The notes: generated by a model not told the origin, from the letters alone. A stretch of 64,000 nucleotides of DNA from Nilaparvata lugens (GCF_014356525.2 NC_052507.1:47993685-48057684); one strand, 5' to 3'; counted from the stretch's first letter, positions 1 to 11,312 are shown. A program made the numbers and translations.

Positions 1-354
1 ACTTCCTTCAAGGTTTCCAATCAGTAGACAGCAATACCCAGAAGCATGTAAGATTGGTGAGAGATGATAGCACAATCATTATCAGTTTGTCGTTATGTCA
101 GAGCTCAGAAGAGCTTAGAGTGGTCGTCGGCTCCGTTTGCGTTTGATGATTTAGATGGCGCTTGTGCCCAGGGCGTTTGTAGTCTCCGGCGTGGATTCAC
201 GAAATTGTGTTACGCTTAGAATCAATTGACCAAAAAAGCAATCTCTTGTGAAGTCGGAGAGCCAATTTAATATAGTCGGTGATGATGAAGTGTGGCGGGG
301 ACTGATGAAAAGAGAGAGGAATTGTGGGAAGAAAGGTTTAGATGTATGTGAGGA

Positions 355-357
<3 letters not shown>
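1..357. other. No gene recognised
   Basis: No convincing coding signal is seen in either strand. The sequence leads into a purine-rich stretch and a GA microsatellite. The only long frame across the 3' part is a translation of the microsatellite. Confidence 0.5.
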
Positions 358-397
<40 letters not shown>

Positions 398-418
398 GAG
401 AGAGAGAGAGAGAGTGAG
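358..418. repeat. (GA)n microsatellite
   Basis: About 60 bases of almost pure GA dinucleotide, interrupted twice by GTGA. Reading frames through it give Ser/Leu strings with no biological meaning. Confidence 0.95.
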
Positions 419-1955
419 ATAGAACAGCACTTTCAAACAATCGACTGTTTTCTGCCGTTTGTGTGCATTCAGTAAACATAGCAAGGATGAAATCTGCTAT
501 GACAACATACAGTATAAGTGAAAGAGGAGCGGGGAAGGATGATGTAGAACACTCTGTAGTCCATAACGTTGTTCATTGCTGTTGGAGCAAGTCGTAATAA
601 TTCAGGTTGTAATACTGTCGCTTGTCGATTTAGTTGCATGTGTCGCTTTCAACTACATTATTTCCTCTCACCAGAGTATTTTACAGTCACTTGTGTTGTA
701 GTAAGAATAGAAGTATTGTGAAGCTGGTGAAAGTGATTCATGTGGAAGGAACTATTGACAAACAGACATTTGTAATGAATTATAGAATAAAATATTCCAA
801 ATTATCAGGAGTAGAAGGTGGAATAAAAGATACTCATGGAAATCCTCTTTTATCTATCATCTTAATTTGAATAACTTTATTTAGAAGAATAAGATTAAAA
901 TCTAGTGTCTGGAAAGTCATGCACTATAAGGAATTCGAATTTTTATTCCATGAATTATTCAATTTGAATGATTTCCATGAAATATTCTCGAAGCTGATGG
1001 GAGATACGTATTTCGAGATATTCTGTTCATATTGAATTACAAAAAAACCTGAGAGATGATTGGAATCTTCCAACAGACTTTTCCAACTCTATCCATATCC
1101 ATCCTGTACCAGTATTACTATTAACAAAACTTATGACAAACAACAATTCTTCAAAGGATAGGATTTAGAGAGTAGAATCACCAATGAAAAGTATTATTTG
1201 ATGATGGTAGAATGAAACTGAACAATGGTATTATTGAACAGTATGGCATTATTTGATAATTTTGATATCCATCTAGAAATCGTTCCATCCTGCGTTTTTC
1301 CTTTTATGTCGAAATTCATCAATGTAAAGATTTATGTTGCTGATACAAATATCAATAGAATGAAATTATTAATTTGATGATATTTGAAGAAGGTATTGCA
1401 TATTGTATACTTGGAAAACATTATAATTCATGGATGAAAAAGTGTAACTGAGCAGCAAACCATTCTGTTTTTCTGAGCTGGGAGTAGCGACTCCAGAGCT
1501 AGAAAACTGGGTAAGAATTACGTTCATGAATGGTATTACATATTCCGATAACTTTTCCATATTGCGCGAGCATTTAATGCTCTCTTTACACAGATAAGCT
1601 CGCTACGTGCATAAGGTATGTTGCTCAAAATGAATAAAGTTGGCAGAGTACCGTAATGGAAAGATGAGAAGTAGGGAAGTAAGGCTGCAAGGTGATTAAT
1701 TTGCTGCTAAATATTTGCCAGAACCAGCTTAACTCTCTTCTTCTTCATCTTTTTCTTGTTTCTCTCTTTCCCTTTCTCGTCCTTTTATCAGCTTCCTTCC
1801 TCTTCCTTCTCTTTTTCTTTCTATCTTTCTTATCCTTCCAACATTTTTATCAACTTCTTTCATTCCTTCTCAATCTCTTCACATATTATCTCTGTATCTC
1901 CTCTTCACTCCCTCCTTCCTACTAATTTCTCTCATTATCATAACATTTTTTCATC
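419..1955. other. Non-coding, nothing recognised
   Basis: AT-rich single-copy-looking sequence. Frames of 60-80 codons occur on both strands but show no domain, no codon bias and no motif. From about 1735 the plus strand becomes pyrimidine-rich (CTT/TCC-rich), ending in a TCC microsatellite. Confidence 0.4.
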
Positions 1956-1981
1956 TCCTCCTCCTCCTCCTCCTCCTCCTC
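1956..1981. repeat. (TCC)n microsatellite
   Basis: About eight TCC/CTC trinucleotide units directly before a retrotransposon 3'-end fragment. Confidence 0.9.
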
Positions 1982-1987
1982 ATAATA

Positions 1988-2275
1988 GCTTTGGTAGAGA
2001 GTTAGTGGGAAGGATACTTGGAATATTCTTTCCGAAGAATGGACATTGATATGTCCAAAGCTCCACCAATTTATGTAGATGCATAACAATATTATCTATT
2101 TTATCTATAGTTATTACAAATTGTTCTTCTTCATATCATATACAGCTCAATAATCATTTTCTTAATTTATATTTTGTCAATTCATCTATAATTTTGCTGT
2201 ATTGTAAGCTATTGTATATAAGTGTATAAGCCAGTATATATTGTAATCTACATAGAGTACTCAATCAATCAATAA
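1988..2275 (+). repeat. Non-LTR retrotransposon 3'-UTR fragment, copy A
   Basis: This segment matches the 3' end of the non-LTR element at 11313-11598 almost along its full length and recurs at 24614-24863. It begins at the shared TTTGGTAGAGAGTTAGTG motif, contains a short stem-loop (TGGACAT-TGAT-ATGTCCA) and ends in a TCAATCAATCAA tail. 5'-truncated copies ending in a short simple-repeat tail are what target-primed reverse transcription of CR1/Jockey-type elements leaves behind. No coding part is retained. Confidence 0.75.
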
Positions 2276-3451
2276 TACTCGTGTTAGCCTCTTCCTGTTT
2301 CTTGGTTACATTTCCCTCCATCTGCTTCAATATCAACAATTATTAATATTCCACTCATCTCATCAATCCTCTTTGATAATTTCAATGTTTATCTTCTTCC
2401 CACTTTCATCAGATGTTTGATACTCAACTGTCTACTTTATTTACCACTACCGTCAAGCCGCTTTCAATTCCATTCTCGTTTTTCTTCCTTCTTCTACTAT
2501 ATTATCAATTTTCCACGTTCATCTTTCCCAATCATTCTCTATTCTTCCCTTTTTTTCTTCATTTATTTTCCCTATGATTTTCTAAATCCTTCTTCCAGCC
2601 TTCATTTTTCTTATATCTATCCTAGTCGTCTTTACCTCTTCAAGCATCACTTTTTGTTTCTCTCGTTCCTCCTCATTTCACTCTTCTCTCTCACTCTCAC
2701 GTCACACTTCTCCCACGCCCTTCCTCTTCATTATCCTTTTCCTATTTCGCCCCTCCTCCTTATTTTCTCCATCTTCCTTTTCCTCCTCCTCCTCCCTCCT
2801 ATTCCTACTCCTCATCTCACACTTCTCTTTCTCTCTCTGCTCGTCATTTCCCCCTCCCTTGTTCATCTTCTTCAAGGGGGAGCTAATGGTACGCCAAAAG
2901 AGTAGCATCGTCAGCAAAATAGCTAACAAAAGAACAAGCGCACTGAAAAGTTGTGAAAAACTTTCTTCGTTAGATGCATTGTTTGCCATCATCTTAAAAC
3001 AACCTTTTCTAATTTTGCAGCAAAGTTATGAACGGCCAGACTACTTTTACTCCTCATGTCCAATGGTCTGACCCAGAAACTTCCCTGCTAGCTGGCATAA
3101 AAAGAGTAGCAGTGCGTTACATTTCCTCTCAGTGCCATAGAGTTAGTGTCTAGCGAACTTTCGCTCATATCTGTCTATGAATGCTCTCCATTCTCCAATA
3201 TACACCATAAACTTCTGCATGTCAGATAGTAGCAGATTACCTAGTAGCAAAGTGCATTCTACTTTTTCCATATTTTTGGCAAGTTACTTTGGCCAACTTA
3301 CTCTCAGCTGCTCACCATATTGAGTCCCATGTAGGAAGTTCCAGAAGATGACGTCATTTATTGGAAACTGATCGAGTTATTTCAATCGGAAGAAAAATTG
3401 TGTATGAAATCTTCAGTTTTCTTCTAAAGTTGTAAGATTCTGGAAAGGAAC
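2276..3451. other. Pyrimidine-rich and unannotated sequence
   Basis: 2400-2870 is a long CT-rich tract on the plus strand. It keeps frames open on both strands (162 codons plus, 96 codons minus), but the translations are Leu/Ser/Phe or Glu/Arg strings typical of low-complexity DNA. The rest shows no recognisable feature. Confidence 0.5.
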
Positions 3452-3454
3452 TTA

Positions 3455-4073
3455 TGGCCGGTTGCAGAGTCGTCACATAAAGTTAAAATCAGGCATTTAA
3501 CTTATTTATGAAGCCATAACTCCACTTTTCGTTGCACAGATGTCAAAGGAAACTATAGCTCCCATAAAACTAAAAACGCACAATTAGACACATGATTTCG
3601 TTGCAGAGTCGTCAAATAGAGCTTATTTATGTCTCCGATCGCTAAAAACAGTCATTTAAGTTATGGGCCCGAAGTCGTGCTGTTGAATCTAATATTTTTC
3701 TCTCCCTATGTTTTTTCAAGTTGTTTATTAGCTCCAAATCGCTATGGCACCAAATAAATATGGTGAGAAATCTCGCCAAAAGCCAAGAGACGCAAAGAGA
3801 TATGGTTTATCAATTTCATGTGAGGTCTTTTAGGTATGTTCACAGTGATATCGATTAAAACTTTCCTTTATGCCAAGACATTGGTTGGATAGAAGCATGT
3901 GCGGAAATGTACGGAAAAAAGTTAATAGAGCTGCAGTGTGACCTATGTGTGATGCTAATTCGAGATATAGCTGAATGAGCTTCCGCAAACGACTGTGCAA
4001 CGACCAACCATTTATGTGAGTGATGTCTCACATAGCTATGTTTGATTTTATATAACGACTCTGCAACCGGGCA
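3455..4073. mobile_element. PIF/Harbinger-like MITE (619 bp)
   Basis: The ends are inverted repeats of about 19 bp (left TGGCCGGTTGCAGAGTCGT, right ACGACTCTGCAACCGGGCA) with one mismatch. They are flanked by a TTA direct repeat at 3452-3454 and 4074-4076. A 3-bp TWA target duplication is typical of PIF/Harbinger elements. The TIR core GTTGCAGAGTCGTCA is repeated in direct orientation inside at about 3600, with a degraded copy near 3532. A short ATG frame starts at 3744 (MAPNKYGEKSRQKPRDAKRY) and stops after about 30 codons. It may be a residue of an encoded DNA-binding protein or chance. No transposase remains. Confidence 0.7.
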
Positions 4074-4076
4074 TTA

Positions 4077-4868
4077 GTTTGGGAGCATTTCTGTAAACAA
4101 AAGTTTTCTAAAGGTCAAAAATCGAAAATTCATATTCCAAGTTGAAGGCTGTATCACTCAATTCTGAGTGAAAACAATTAGGCCTACATGAAATAAGTTG
4201 ATTATATTTTATTTGATGTAACTTTTAACTTGGTGTAACACATAAGATATAAAATACATATAATATAATATAGGCCTATTCGGAGTTGAACTTAACACAA
4301 ATTAGAGTATATTCCCTTCAAGCTCTCACGCTTTCACGGAATTCAGTAGAAAACATTTTATTTCATCTTCAGCCCATACATTATTATTTATGATTATTAT
4401 CGGAGTACATCGTTGATATCACAGATTTCCCCTTCTCATTTATCAAGCTCCTCTTTCTCTCCTATCCCTGGTTATGGCTCTCTCTGGTTATGTCAAGTGA
4501 TTAAATGTGCGTTAGTTTGGCTCTGTCTCCTAATAGATATTTTGTAGGGTTATACAGTTCAATTCACTACAAATTATACATCAAGTTATTCAGTTTCTCG
4601 AGCTAAATTCAATTATATTTTTGATTAACTCACACTCTTTTTATTTATCTTGAAAAAACATTCCTAATTCTTCAGTCTACCTTCTCGCCTGTAAAAGTGT
4701 AAATCCACGTAACGGTACACTATGTTTCGACCAAACAGAGGCACTCCGAAGAATGAGGTCAATGCTCCATAGCCAGGGCCTTCTCCAGCTATTTCTGGAT
4801 CATTGTCTGGAGAGACTCTCCGCATTATTCGACAGCAAATCTGAGAATCTGTACAAAATGCCGTCTCA
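4077..4868. other. Non-coding, nothing recognised
   Basis: AT-rich sequence without a domain-bearing frame. The last 150 bases before 4869 are more GC-rich and may be the upstream part of the decayed ORF1 that follows, but I could not read a frame there. Confidence 0.4.
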
Positions 4869-5353
4869 ATGGCTGTGAAGTCTATTTTCGAGGAACTTCA
4901 GGCATTGAAGGAGGAGAACAAGCAGCTGCACGATAGAATTCGTGAGCTGGAGGTGTCTTGTCATCTGTAGGTCGAAGACCTCGAGCAATACGGGCGCCGA
5001 CATTCAATACATATTTTTGGGATCCCCTGCTGGCGCTTGATGTCTTTAACAAGAAGCTGAACGTGCCCGTGACTCTGGCAGATGTCAACTGCTCACATCA
5101 CATTGGAAGGCGTCAACCACCTCAACAAGGGCAAGCGAAACCCAAGGACTGACCCATCATAGTTCGACTCTGCAGCTACCAGACCAGGAAGATGATCTTC
5201 GCCACTAAGAGGAAGCTGAACGGTTCCGGCATCACCATTCGCGAGGATCTGACTGTGGAGCATCTCAAGATCCTCAATGCTGCGGGCGACCATCATGGGC
5301 ACAGGAATGTCTGGTCATCTGACGGGAGGATCAAGATCTCCATCGGCGAGTAA
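4869..5353 (+). pseudogene. Decayed non-LTR retrotransposon ORF1 (L1-like nucleic-acid-binding protein)
   Basis: From the ATG at 4869 a Glu/Lys/Leu-rich segment with coiled-coil character (FEELQALKEENKQLHDRIRE) is followed by an in-frame TAG at 4968. The same frame then continues with VEDLEQYGRRHSIHIFGIP, the hallmark start of the RRM-like domain in ORF1 proteins of insect non-LTR elements. Beyond a frameshift, another frame gives a recognisable C-terminal domain (TRKMIFATKRKLNGSGITI) and ends at a TAA at 5351. The ORF1 at 57016-57527 shows the same LEQYGR motif in a better-preserved state. No ORF2 follows, so this is an isolated fragment broken by at least one stop and two frameshifts. Confidence 0.75.
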
Positions 5354-5604
5354 GGATCCAAGAGGGTCCACACAGTCGAGAGGATGACCGACCTTCAAAA
5401 AATAAAGGTAAATTCCAGGATTCGATGACTAAGGTGCCCTTCACTACAACAATAGGAAATTCATATTAATAGATTTCACAGTAGATATACCTTGGCATTT
5501 TTCATGAGCTGGCTTTCTGTTCTATAAATGAATCTTTTCACTGCTATCTATGATTATATACAGGGTCTGTATAATAAGTAACCAGACTGACCTCAGAAAA
5601 TTAT

Positions 5605-6048
5605 TTATTGGCAAAATATGTACAATTTTTCTATAGGAATCTTCGAAGTAGTTCCCATTGGAGTCGATAACACGTTGATACCGGATTTTTCAATCCCTGA
5701 ATTTCCCTGGCAGTCGGCAACCTGTAAGCTGTCTAGAGCCCTCGTCATAGCACATTGAGCATTTTCCAGAGTTCTGAACCGCGTCCCCTCAAGTGTCTTG
5801 ATCTTGGGGAACAGAAAGATTTCCGGTGGTGCCATGAACGGGCTGTAAGGAGGATGTGGCAACGTTACCCTCGACTGTTTGGCCAACTGTTCGGTGATGA
5901 GCAGGCAGATGTGCAATGGAGCATTGTCGTGATGGGGAATCCACAAATTGGCAATCCCCGGACAGACTCCATGAACCCGGACGGTTAGTCGATGGAGCAA
6001 CTCTCTGTAGTACTGGTCAGTCACAAAGAGTTTGTGCCACCCGGCCAA
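5605..6048 (-). pseudogene. Mariner transposase C-terminal fragment, left arm
   Basis: A 147-codon frame read on the minus strand. It contains HHDNAPLH, which carries the second catalytic Asp of the mariner D,D34D triad, and 34 residues later APPEIFLF, where the third acidic residue is Glu instead of Asp. The N-terminal helix-turn-helix region and the first catalytic Asp are absent. Plus-strand frames over the same bases are antisense shadows. The fragment is non-autonomous, and its interest lies in its inverted pairing with the right arm. Confidence 0.8.
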
Positions 6049-6061
6049 ACTTCAGTATTAC

Positions 6062-6439
6062 AGAGAGGTGCTCCGTCGACTAACCACTTGGGTTCATAGA
6101 GCCCGTCTGGGGATTGCCGATTCATGAATCCTCCATCACAACAATGCTCCGTCGCACACCGGCCTGCTCGTCACCGAGCAGTTGGCCAAACAGTCGAGGG
6201 TAACGTTGCCACATCCTCCTTACAGCCCGGATATAGCACCACCGGACTTCTTTTTGTTCCTCAAGATCAAGAGACAACTCAAGGGGACGCGGTTCGGAAC
6301 TCTGGAAAACGTTCAATGTGTTAGTACGAGGGCTCTAGACAACATAGAGGTTGCCGACTTCCAGGGAGCGTTCAGGGATTGGAAAATCTGGTATCAACGT
6401 GTTATCAACTCCAATGGGGACTACTTTGAAGATTTCTAA
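6062..6439 (+). pseudogene. Mariner transposase C-terminal fragment, right arm
   Basis: The plus-strand counterpart of the left arm, with one in-frame stop near its start and then an open frame to a TAA at 6437. It carries HHNNAPSH, where the second catalytic Asp has become Asn, and APPDFFLFLKIK, where the third Asp is intact. The two arms are therefore inactivated at different catalytic positions, so they diverged after duplication or come from two different copies. The fragment ends shortly before the right terminal repeat, as in a normal mariner. Confidence 0.8.
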
Positions 6440-6513
6440 AAAACAATTGTACATATTTTGCCAATAAAAAATTTCCTGAGGTCAGTCCGGTTACTTATTA
6501 TACAGACCCTGTA

Positions 6514-7243
6514 TAAGGCAATTATTTCAAACTAAGGAGACCACATTTGTTAATACTGATTTATAATTTATCTTGATATTAATTCCCAAAACTACGTTCA
6601 ATGCATCAACTACTATACTAAAGAGGGTACTTAGAAAATCATTATCTCTATTCTTACTAATAATTACATCTCTTACCAAAATTATTTCCATAATTAATAA
6701 TTTTTGAAATGCTGAATTTCAAATGAATTGGATGATTAATATACGTTATAGATATAGATGTAATCTATAGGTATAGATAGTAATCTCTTCTATATTAGGT
6801 GTACATAATGATATCTTCTACTATTGCCACAGCTAGAACAATAGAAGCTAATGTGTGAAGAATTATTGATAGAGCAGAAGGGGGGGGGGTAGTCTGTTCA
6901 TATGCTTATAGAGGGGCTGTGTTACATTTAACATTATCTTAGACATTCATCACTAGAATATTACAGTACTTAATTTACTACTTTTATCGTTATTGCAACT
7001 CCCAATAGTTAATTATACTTCTAATACTAAATAATATTTTCATACTTCACCGTTCAATCCTATTCAAAACTCATCTGAAATAATCTAGCACTTTCTCAAT
7101 CGTCTCCTCTACTTCTTATTTTTCTTTCTCATTTCTCTTCTTAATCTTATAATTATTATGATTACTAGAATATTGTTGTAATTATTACATTTAATATAAC
7201 TGTTGTGATTTTTGCGATGATGTTATTATTCTTTTCTATTCTT
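6514..7243. other. Non-coding, AT-rich
   Basis: No domain-bearing frame. A run of nine G residues near 6880 is the only striking simple motif. Confidence 0.45.
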
Positions 7244-7246
7244 CTT

Positions 7247-7395
7247 CATATTCTTCTTCTTCTTCTTCTTCTTCTTCTTCTTCTTCTCTTCTTCTTCTTC
7301 TTCTTCTTCTTCTTCTTCTTCTTCTTCTTCTTCTTCTTCTTCTTCTTCTTCTTCTTCTCTTTCTTTTTCTTTCCCTTTCTTCTTCTTCTTCTTCT
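7247..7395. repeat. (TTC)n microsatellite
   Basis: About 150 bases of TTC trinucleotide with short CTC and TTTC interruptions. It produces poly-Phe/Leu and poly-Lys/Arg frames on the two strands that are not genes. Confidence 0.95.
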
Positions 7396-7600
7396 TTCCT
7401 TGATTAATTCAAGATCACAATACGATGTTCTATTTCTTATTCTATAGTTCAGTTTCATTCAGTTTCTTCTCAATTGTGTACATTCCTATTCTCTCTTCTC
7501 TTCTTCCCTATTATTATCATTATTTTCCTTGTGATTTTTCCACTAGCTATACAGCATGTTCAAATGTTTATTTCTCTTTCTATCTCTATTTCTTAGAGAT

Positions 7601-7642
7601 AGTATATATTGTAATCTACAAAAATAAAGTACTCAATCAATC
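7601..7642 (+). repeat. Non-LTR retrotransposon 3'-terminal stub, copy D
   Basis: Only the last 40 or so bases of the 3'-UTR family seen at 11313-11598 are present: the GTATATATTGTAATCTACA motif, an ATAAAGTA signal and the TCAATCAATCA tail. It is a severely 5'-truncated insertion. Confidence 0.65.
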
Positions 7643-7857
7643 AGTTTCTCTTTCTACCTTTCCTCTTTCTATATGATTACTTTCTAATAATATCCATATT
7701 TGATATTCGATTCTTTCTCACATTAAATCATACTATTCCTTTTCCATTTCATGCAAATATTATTCATTATCAGTTGTATTATGTATCTTTCCTCAATTGA
7801 TAACTTTCTTCAAAGATTTTTCGTTTTTCTGCGGGCTTTTTCTTCTCTTTTGCAGTT

Positions 7858-8155
7858 TTTACTGGATCCCATTTCGCTCTATCTCCACCTTGAACAAGAT
7901 CTTCCACTACTGGATTCCATCTCTCTCTATCTCCACTTGGACTCGATTTTCCACCACTGGATTCCATCTCTCTCTGTCCCCACTTGGAATCGATCTTCAA
8001 CTACTGGATTCCTTCTCGCACAATCTTCACTTTGACTCGATCTTCCAATATTGGATTCCTTCTCGCTCTACCTCCACTACTTGGACTCGATTCTTCCACT
8101 ACTGGATACCTACTCGCTCTATCTCCACTTGGACTTGATCTTCCATTACCAGTTC
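7858..8155. repeat. 47-bp minisatellite, about six units
   Basis: The phrase TGGATTCC recurs at 7863, 7911, 7958, 8005, 8052 and 8103 (as TGGATCCC or TGGATACC in some units), a spacing of 47-51 bases. The units share CTCTATCTCCACTTGGA and CGATCTTCC. Because 47 is not a multiple of three, the same peptide appears in several frames, so frames through the array are not genes. It sits about 270 bases before the start of the non-LTR ORF2 and could be part of that element's 5' region. Confidence 0.85.
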
Positions 8156-8421
8156 TTCCTCAATCTTCATCTCATTCACCATTAGGATTGATTATTCATC
8201 ACCGGAACTCCACAGATCAAAACATCTACATCTTATTGTGTTTAGTGAATTTTTTGAACTAGTGTTTTTAAATAGTGAAGAGAGCCGAACTGTCAAGGCA
8301 TACAGGATGCACTCGAATCAAGAGACTTTTCCATTTAGGTTAAGTTTTATCAGTTTCATCCCCATTTTCCCCGTCATGTGTCGTTCTGAGGTCGGTTCAC
8401 GGTTGGTATGCTGCTTCCATG

Positions 8422-10862
8422 ATGCCTCTCACTGACACGTCAGCTCGCTCGCCCTCAAGTAGGTGTGATTATTTCAATAATAGTAATAATGAGGCAGGTA
8501 TGTTTCTAGCAAATAAGCTCCACTCTTTCAAAAAACTTTTCAAGGCGGCTCACCTTAACGTCCAATCAATCCCTCAGCTGCCACATTGATGAACTCAGAG
8601 CAATCTTCCGTTTTCAGGACTTCAATATAATTGGAATTTCCGAATCATTTTTGAAGCCTAGTATTTCATCGAATTTTGTTGCATTACCTAGAGATAATCT
8701 CTTCCGGAATGATAGATTGAATAAAGCTTGTGGGGGTGTAGCAATTGATGTGAAAGATGGTTTCAAAACAAAAGTTTTAATCACATCTAAACAAAAGTAT
8801 TGTTCCAGACCAGAGTTCATGCTACTTGAATAAATTATCCTTATCTAGTACTGATAAATTACTCGTTGGTATTTGTTATCGCCCACCAAAAATAGGTCAT
8901 TTTACAGATTTTGAAAATGCCTTGCTTTCTCTTATGCCTTGTTATAACCGTATACTAGTTATGGGGGATATGAACACCGACTTGAACATGACAAATCGTA
9001 ACTTTGACTTCTTTCAACTGACTACTATTTTCCAATGCCTAAACATGACTATTTTACCTCTCGATCCAACTCATCATACTAATAAATCAGACACACTCAT
9101 TGACCTTCTCATTGTTAGTGATCCCAACGAGGTTGTTCAAGCTGGCCAAATCCCAGTCCCAGCTATTTCTGGACATGATTCGATCTACTGTGTACTTTCC
9201 CATAAGATACCTAAGCCAGAAAAGAAAATTATCACTTATAAAGACTTCAAAAACTTTGATGAAGCCGCCTTCCTGACTGATGTGGCCCATACTCCATGGC
9301 ATCAAATTGAAGCGTTACCCTCAGTTGATGACATGGTCAAGACTTTCGAGAATTGGACTTTGACTTTGTATGACAAACATGCACCTTATGTGACAAGGAG
9401 GATTTATAGAAAACGACGAGTACCGTGGATGACTGAAGACATACTTAAGATGATGGGACGTAGAGACAAAGCACATAGAAAAATTGAAAAGACAATTGAC
9501 TTGGACAGTTTGATTGAGTATAGGAGCCTTAGAAATAGAGTTAAACAGGAATTACGGAACTCGAAGATTAAGTACTTGAATTCGTTCATGACAAACAATA
9601 GACAAGACTCTGAATCACTTTGGCAGGGAATGAAAGAATTCGGGCTTGGCAAACAGAAATCGAATCCCCGAGTTGACTTACCATTGAACAATATAAATGA
9701 CCATTTCGTTTCACACTCTAACCAACGTGACGAAGTTGTAATTGCTACTCATATCGATGATCTTGTAGAGCAGGTTACAAACTTAGATTTACCAATCACT
9801 GATCAATTTCATTTTCATCCAATCTCAGAAGAAGACACTTTCAAAGCAATCCAACGTATTCATAGTAATGCTATGGGTGTAGACAAAATTCCTATTAAAT
9901 TTATCAAGAAGATGTTATTTGCTGTTTTACCAACCATTACATACATTTTTTACAAGTCACTTGAAGAAGGCAATTCTCCAAAACTGGAAGTTTGCTCTAG
10001 TTCGCCCTCTAAATAAAGTTCCATCACCCAATAAAGTTGAGGATTTTAGACCAATCAGTATTTTACCTGCATTGTCCAAAGTGCTAGAAAGACTCACTCA
10101 TGCTCAAGTTGTAAAATTTCTAGACAACAATAGTAAGCTTCATAACTCTCAATCAGGCTTTGGGATATTCCATTCAACTGAGACAGCTCTGCTTCGTGTC
10201 ACTGATGATATAAGGTTAGCTATGGACCAAAGAAAATGCACCATCCTCACCCTATTGGATTTTTCTAAAGCATTCGATACTGTTGATCATACAGTCCTTT
10301 TGAATAGGTTGGCTTTACTTGGTTTCAGTCACAACTCGTTAGTTTGGTTCAAATCCTATCTATTAGGTAGGAAACAATGTGTTTTAAATAGGTTTTAAAT
10401 AGGAAACAAAGAAAATGCACGATATCCTCCCTAGAAACATTAAATTATCATTGGTTCAATCTCTCACCTTCCCACATTCAATGTATTGTAATTCTGTTCT
10501 TAACGATATGCAAGTAACTACAGCGTTGCCAAAATTATTGTCTAAGTTTCGTCTACTCTCTCCAACGCCATGATCATATCACCCCAGCCCACATTGCTAG
10601 TTCAACATTAAAGCTTCCCGATCAAAGGCTTCTTCGAATAGTCAAGCTTGTTAGAGATATCTTGAAATACGGTAATTCAAACTATTTTAAAGATGATTTC
10701 AATTTTGTCTCTGAAGGTAGGAGGATAGATGCTTCACATACCGGAGAAAGTACTTTAAGGATACCCAATCATCGAACTACTATTTTCACAAAATCCTTCT
10801 TAGTCAGTGCCTTTCGTGCATGGAATGCACTTCCTGTTCCTATCAGGTCCATCAAGAGCTGA
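8422..10862 (+). pseudogene. Non-LTR ORF2 (endonuclease-reverse transcriptase), broken
   Basis: The frame probably began at the ATG at 8422 and runs into AAHLNVQSI, the first endonuclease strand. Frameshifts or stops lie near 8578, 8826-8833 and 9960-9990. Endonuclease motifs are clear: GISESF, GICYRPPK, ILVMGDMNTD near 8960, DTLIDLLIVSDP and SGHDSIYCVL near 9170. RT motifs follow: VEDFRPISILPALSKVLERL, NSQSGFGIFHSTETALL and LDFSKAFDTVDH. Then the sequence jumps at about 10390 to a C-terminal segment containing TKSFLVSAFRAWNALPVPIR (ends 10862). The region that should hold the catalytic F/YADD box is absent, so reverse transcriptase activity is impossible. The jump point carries an 11-base direct duplication (TTTTAAATAGG). 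Confidence 0.85.
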
Positions 10863-10998
10863 GCGAGCTTCATCTTGATTTTAAAAAAACATCTTTTGGA
10901 ACAAATGACTGAAACTGTCCGGCCCTAGAACGATCACATGAGAACCATCCCTCACCCATCCCACCAATTATAGAATGACAACCTTCAAACCTGTTATA

Positions 10999-11016
10999 GA
11001 AAGAATTTTATATATA

Positions 11017-11073
<57 letters not shown>

Positions 11074-11076
11074 TAT
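10999..11076. repeat. (TA)n microsatellite in the element's 3' UTR
   Basis: An almost pure TA tract with a few TT/AA phase breaks. The copies at 1988 and 24614 start downstream of this point, so they cannot show whether it is ancestral. Confidence 0.95.
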
Positions 11077-11312
11077 ATAAACTCATGTTATTTTAATTAT
11101 CCACTGCATACTGCTGTATATTACTGAAAGTTGATAACCCTGATCTACTTCCAGCCTACTTCATTTTATTAATCAATAATTTGATCTTATCTACCTATAT
11201 AATTATTTTACTTTATCAATTTTCTGTTTTTTTATCTTAAATATTCATATTAATTAAAACTTTTACAATATTCCCAATTATAAATGAATCCTTAGTTTAA
11301 TTAATGAAATTA

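Larger units (their letters stand above)
5561..6511. mobile_element. Foldback mariner derivative: two transposase 3' halves head to head
   Basis: The element starts CAGGGTCTG and ends CAGACCCTG, is flanked by TA on both sides, and its outer 23 bp are perfectly inverted. These are Tc1/mariner hallmarks. The inverted similarity continues inward to about 6050: the left arm encodes the C-terminal half of a mariner transposase on the minus strand and the right arm encodes the same half on the plus strand. The N-terminal DNA-binding half is missing from both arms. The result is a roughly 950-bp imperfect palindrome that could fold into a long hairpin as DNA or RNA. It can only move if transposase comes from elsewhere. 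Confidence 0.85.

Noticed and set aside
2417..2905. 162-codon plus-strand ORF and overlapping 96-codon minus ORF
   Set aside because: Produced by a long pyrimidine-rich tract; the composition is Leu/Ser/Phe or Glu/Arg only, with no motif.
5755..6316. ORFs antisense to the mariner arms (5755-5988 plus, 6122-6316 minus)
   Set aside because: The two resemble each other only because they are shadows of the two inverted transposase fragments.
7205..7458. Poly-Phe and poly-Lys ORFs
   Set aside because: Direct translations of the (TTC)n microsatellite.
7751..8262. Overlapping ORFs with repeated WIPS-type peptides
   Set aside because: They come from the 47-bp minisatellite; the same peptide appears in several frames because the unit is not a multiple of three.
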